Source: Symbiodinium natans
Taxonomy: Eukaryota; Sar; Dinophyceae; Suessiales; Symbiodiniaceae
Direction of reading: 5' to 3'
DNA: 64,000 bases
NCBI GenBank assembly: GCA_905221605.1
Contig: CAJNDS010002369.1
Location: 355,655-419,654, forward strand
How positions within the stretch are numbered: position 1 is the first letter of the stretch; each line of letters begins with the position of its first letter. This document shows positions 35,901 through 41,900 of the stretch, piece by piece. A model generated the notes under the pieces. That model saw nothing but the letters and a program-made list of their open reading frames with translations. It was not told the origin of the DNA and made no database searches. The translations under genes and the position numbers were made by a program.

Positions 35901-38900
35901 TCACAAAACAGGTTGATGCACAGATTCGAGTTGGGATCCCCTGATTTGTACAAAACCAGGCCCGGCCTGAACTCGTTCACCTCGTGGGTGAACCGATTCC
36001 ACTTGAAGTCCTTCGCTGAGTGTTCAGATATGCCGGGGAGATCTACTGGGGCATTGTCATGGATCAAGAAGGTGCACTTCGGGGCTTTGATCAACGAGGT
36101 TGAGTCTTCCCGCTGGGTTTGCACTCCAGCTACCATTGCAGTGAATGTATCCATCTCTTCCAATGTCCTCAACTCCCTATTGAACACACCCATCTGCTCC
36201 CTTGTCATGATCCTTGTCGTCACATACGCTCTCTTTTCAGCCTCATATGGGAACTGTGCGACGAGAACAAACTCTGCATCTCCAGCAATGCCAGTTGTCA
36301 AACGAGTAGATCCAGCGTGCGCATAGCCGATCCATCGCCATCCCGTCCGAGGAAGATAGGCCCAGCCGGCCTCCCACCATCCAGCGGGAAACCTTGGATC
36401 CAGCGCAGACTTGCTTGGCCGCTGCCCCACCTCGTCATATGCAATCAGTTTAAAGCCGACACGAGCGTTCTCCCTAAAGTCGTTGCCAACTCCTGGTCCT
36501 ATCCAGGTTGCAGCTTTGGCTCTCTTCAAGTGCCTGCCCCCGCAAGGTTGCATATTCTCAGTGGCCAAACGACGCAGCTGATCCAACATGCCCGGAGGCC
36601 AACAGTCGTACGGCGTAATAGCGCGCCAATCACAGCCTGGTTCGGGGCGCTTATCCAAAAGAAGGTCCTCATACGGGATCTCGTGCCAGGAATCGGTGTC
36701 AAGAACTCGGCCCCCTGTAGCAATCGCAGCAGTGCCCGACGCGCCGCGCGTTGGCATCGTCCTAATCGCAAAAGTATGCCTAGAGGGCGCCCGCTCCTCT
36801 GCCCGTGCAATCGGGGATCTCGATCTGGTCCGCCTGTCCCGGCCTCTGGACCTAGAGCGTCTCCTGCTCCGCGATCGCCTCCTCGACCTCGAGCGACGGC
36901 GCAGCTCGTTCCTCAGAGTGCCAACCTCGCGACCCAGAGACTCGACTCGTTGCATCAGCGCCTTATTCTGGGCCTCCAAAACAGATACGCCGCGCTCATC
37001 ACGGGTCTCCAAAGAAAATCTGCGCGCTGGCCTGCGGCTGGAACTGGGCTCCTCCTCGGCCTCGGTCAAATCGACCGTCCCAGCGGCAGAACTCGCAGAT
37101 GGCCTAGGGCGTCCCGCTCCTGGCCTAGGCATCGGCTTGCTCTTCGGGCCGGCTCCAAGCGACGGTCGCGCGGCGATCTCAAAATGGCGGATGCAAGACG
37201 GAGCGTCGATGCGACCCTTCCAGGAGAGGTACTCCTCTACTCTCTCCATGTGCTCAACTACCGCCAGCTGAGCTTCGTGCGCGCTGTGGTCGCATGTCCC
37301 GCAGGATCCGCGGCATCTGCCCGCCATACTGTCCCAAGAGCCGTTGCACATTCCGTCGTGGCTGATCGTTGTGCGGAACTTTCCAGAGAGCGCCTGTGCC
37401 AAAGTTACGCTGCTCGCCACAGACCTGTGTCGGCCCTGGGTGCAAATGCAAATGCAGATAATCTGCTCCAAAGACGCGGGTGCCTCGCGAACAGCCTGGT
37501 GCACGTAGAAGATCATGTCTCTGAACTCAGGATTCTCCCATTGATTGGTCAGGTTTCCAGGGTGCGAGCCAATATGCCCCTTCAGCCAGGACAACGAACC
37601 CGACTGAATCTCGGGGTTAGAAAAATCCAGACAATTGCAGATCAAGATCGCAGTGCTCCCAGTCAAGGGCCCGTGCAGGGCCTCGGCCAATGCCTTCGCA
37701 GACTCCTGCCCAGGGCTGTAGATGTAAGATGAGGCCTCGCGGCGCCATCGAGTCCCCGTAGAGACAATGTGGACACTCGGCATCTGCTTGCTAGACCGAG
37801 GATCACTGCTTGCCACGTTGGCCTGAATGTTACCCTGGTGGTTTCCACCCGAATCTGTGACTGAGGTGTGTGCGCCTTTGTCCTTAATCCTTTGAGGATG
37901 CTGCTTACGCTCATCGGGATGCTTCTGGGGATCTGTGTCCTGCTTCTGGGAATCTGTGTCCTGCTTCTGGGAATCTGTGTCCTGCTTCTGGGAATCTGTG
38001 TCCTGCTTCTGGGAATCTGTGTTCTGCTTCTGGGAATCTGTGTTCTGCTTCTGGGGATCTAAGTCCTTGGATGTCAAACCTTCGTGCCCTTCACCCTTAC
38101 GAATCTTCCTCTCCAACGGCGCTCTGTAAGGTCGAAGCGGACGAGGTATTCGATCCAGAAGGCGGATACCGGAGGAGAGGTTCACTGCAAGCAAATTGCT
38201 CCCTTTAACCCTGAACAGGGGCAACCTCCACAGTTCTCCATTGTTCCTCTGTATCAAGCAGGTGAACGACTTCATGTCCTTCAACAAACCCAGGGTGCTC
38301 TGCGCGAATAAGGATAGAAGTAGGGGCGTTTCGCTCCCAGAGGTCACGTGGCAATCAAGGATACCGGGGACTAGCGGGTCCTTACCATCCTCCTTCTCAC
38401 CCTGATACTCGCATTGAATGCAGAAGCACAGACGTCGATCGCCCAAGGTCTTAGTCATCCCACCAAGTCCTCTGAACTGAATGCCTTCTTGGCTCAACCA
38501 GGGGAATTCGAAACCCAGTTTGGCCAGTTTCATCTGGGCGTTGTCACACCATCTCTCCCCGCAAACTGAGCTATTCGCACCATCATCCAAGACACCCCAA
38601 ATATCCTCATGATCGTAAATATCCACTTCCGCAAGGGTCAACGGAACCACCGAGGATAGGGAGTTGGTCTTCATGGACATGTACGCTGCGCTTTCCCCAT
38701 CTGTCCTTCTCCGGTCTTGCGATCCGGAGCCAGCTGCCCGTTGCGGTGCAGCTCTCGACATCTCGCCAGGCGACGCTCTGACGGATGACGGAGATTCCTG
38801 AGATACCACTGCTGCTTCCACGACATCATTGAGGATCTCATGTAAGTCCTTCGGGGAAATCCTTGGGTCGTCAATACCCTCGACATTCTGGGCCACTAGA

Positions 38901-41900
38901 CAATCTTCAACTTGGGACCTGAACTCATCCAACAATGTCATGGTCTGCGTTGCATCCAGGCTTGCCTCATCGAGCACATTCCTAGAGATGTTCGAGATGA
39001 GATCAAACGAAGCCGAAGTCGCAGTCTCAAGTTCCTGCGCAGCCTGACGCCTGATTCGGGCTTCTGCTTGGGGCATTTCATCTATCACATGACCACAATC
39101 CTTACAGAAAGTCTTCATGATGGCCTTGTTCGAGCCCAGTCTACTGGTGTTTGCATGCCTGCACAATGTGGGGTCCTTCTTCTCGAAGGTCTTCTTCTCC
39201 TTAAACACCTTTCCACACACCCTGCAGGTCTTCACTGTCACGTAGGCATTTGTCCCCACGTACGAAAAGTTGGTGCATGTCTGACAACTCACAGGCAAAG
39301 GGGGATTTGGGGGCTTGCTTTTGGCTGTCACATGGGAGGATGCTGCTGGCACCGCAACACTCTGCTGGGCTTGCGCTCCAGGCATTTGCGGCACCTCATC
39401 TAGAGGGATGTCTCGCCTCATTACCTCCATGCTTTCCTCATTCACGATGTAGTAATTCTGAACCCAATTCAGAAATGCCGCCAAATCCCGAGATCCCGCC
39501 GATTTCAAGGAACGTCCCCAGATGACATATGCAGTGTAGCGATGAAGAACCTCCTCGAAACTAAGCCCACGATGCTGGCCAACAGTGAAGACACGGTCCC
39601 CACCGGGAGGCATCGTGTCTCGAGCGGCATTCCTGGCTGTCCTTGAAGCTCGAGCGCCTTCCCTGCGATAGGCCATGTACGCTTTAGGGCTACCTTCTGA
39701 GGGGCCACTGTCAATGTACACACACTCCATGTCATCCTCGCTCTCACTAGTCACTGGAACTGCCATGAAAGCTTGCTTTGTTCCCGACTTCGATCCCTTG
39801 GAATCTCCCTTGGACTTGCCCTTGCCATCCGAACCGGACTGTGAAGATCGACCTTTGGGGCATTGAGGATCCCCGCTCCAATGTCCTGTTTGCCCACATC
39901 GCAGGCAACGGCTCTTAGCCTTGAGTTCCCTGAGCTTCTCTTTCCTCTCTTCAACTGACAATTGCAAGCGACTGCGCACTACCGGAAATCCTTTTCCCTT
40001 GCCACCGGATGATCCTTTACCCTTACCTGCCTTGCCCAATGCAACATGAGCCGCACACTGCAACTGAATCGCTTCGCCCGTGGCCTCGGGAAAGCTCTCG
40101 TAGTCGCAGTCCTCCATCGCATTCAAGGCGACGGCAACCTCGCTGTCGGAAACGATCACGTCCTCCTCGGAAGGAGCATATCCTGGTGAACCACCCGGCT
40201 GATCAGTCCAAGCGTTCCACCCCACATCTTCGGCATCTTCCTGTACCTCATCTTGGTACCACTCATCAGCATAATGATCATCTGCCCTATGTTCTTGCGA
40301 TACATAGGCTGAATCAATGACATCACTCACATAAGCGGTTGTCACTGACCCTGGTGAACGGCTCCCAAACTTGCCTGATCCCTTCGACTGCCATCTGCGG
40401 GTATCTCTATCGAAACCAGGGCTTCGAAGGGGTGTTGAATCAAGTAGTTTGTTCCCCCGCAAGTGAATCAACCCATGATGCTCGGTCATGATCTTTGCGT
40501 ATGTCTCAAAATCATGGGCACCGCCTGAACAAGCCTTCACCATCAACTGCTGATCACGTGACAACCCGCTCAACTCGAGCAACAATTCTGCTCTCAAACT
40601 ATCCGACAGAGATATCCTCGGATCGAGCTGCGTCATCAAGGTCCACCATCTGCGTCTCCTTCCTATATAGGAAACAACTGATTCCCCGTCCTGACGACTC
40701 AAAGGACCTCGAATGGCTTGCCCACTGCGAAACAAGGCCTGGGCCTCCAAAGTTCCTAGCGGGAAGACCATTGCCTTGATCTCGGAGATCAGGGTCCTTA
40801 GCCCTCCGGGTCCTGACAGGGTCGCGATTCCAATGTCCTTAGCCTTTTGGAAGGCGTCTCCTCTGAGACCCTCCATGACGCGAAGAACAGTGTCCACAGC
40901 CCCATCATCCCCGTCTGAGCTGCTCTCGTGCGCAACCACACTGGCCGCTGGCGAGTCAGGGACAGGAATGGTGGGTCTCCCTGACGCAGCTGCCGGTCTC
41001 CCGGCTACACCACCTTCGGCTGGAGCACTCGCTTCCGCCTGAGGTGTTCTCTCCTCTCTTCCTTGCTCAGGACCGCCTGACGAAAACGAAGTGTCTTTCT
41101 TCTCTCTCTTCTCCTTCTTCTTTCGGCGCTTCTCCTGCTGCTCATGCGCCGCAATGCGTAGCTCGGTTCTGAACTCCCATTCATGGTAGTCAGCAGGGTT
41201 TCCGTCGAAAATGAACACTCCGTTCTTTGTGACACTGGGCGTTGAAGAATACGCTTTGTTTCGGAATCTGAGGCCTGCAACTGTCATGCCCAAACTCCTT
41301 CGTCAGATCCAGTCACTGAACAAACCAACTGCTTTGCTGTTCTGCGGAAAAACGTTGCCCCGATCTTACGATTCGAGGACTTCTCTTCTCACACTCCTCT
41401 CAAACACAACCAGTCCAAAGGCCAGCTGGAACTACCCCCTGCACTATGAGGGGAGCAGCTCCGCTACCAGTTAGCGTTCACTCGCGCTTCGGACTCTACC
41501 TTTTCTGCCACAGCTCAAGGGCCCTTCGAGAGGTAACAGCAACAGCAAACAAAATGTACAACATGCAAACTGCTGCTCTCAGAACTACACATGAAAAGGC
41601 ACGCACTCAAGCTATACATGCAAGAATCGAGGTGATATTCACAAGGGTTTAGGGTTTAGGGTTTCGGGTTTAGGGTTTAGGGTTGCAGGGTTTAGGCTTA
41701 GGGTTTAGGGTTTAGGGTTTAGGGTTGCAGGGTTTAGGGATGCTGGATGATCCATGCGTCAGGTTTGGGGTTCAGGGAAGGGCTTGGATCCCCCCAAAAC
41801 CCCTCACTGGGCCGGTCATGTCCCTTATTCGCGCCGGCTGCGACCCTTCCGAGCTGAGTTCAGGGCTCCAGAACCCCCTCGAAGGCCTTGTCGCGCAGCT

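Larger units (their letters stand above)
30877..41648 (-). mobile_element. Complete Ty1/copia LTR retrotransposon with target duplication
   Basis: LTR to LTR is 30882-41643 (10,762 bp), flanked by AGGGT at 30877-30881 and 41644-41648, the 5-bp duplication expected for Ty1/copia. In element sense the order is gag, protease, integrase, reverse transcriptase, RNase H; integrase before RT is the copia order. Both LTRs are identical and the single frame is unbroken, so insertion was recent. The target is a short TTTAGGG array. Because that array is periodic, a matching 5-mer could arise by chance about once in seven, but the LTR ends were fixed independently by comparing the two LTRs. Confidence 0.95.

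Noticed and set aside
36119..37732. 537-codon plus-strand open frame inside the retrotransposon
   Set aside because: It is antisense to the SR-rich, GC-rich part of the polyprotein; Arg/Ser/Pro-rich shadow with no domain.
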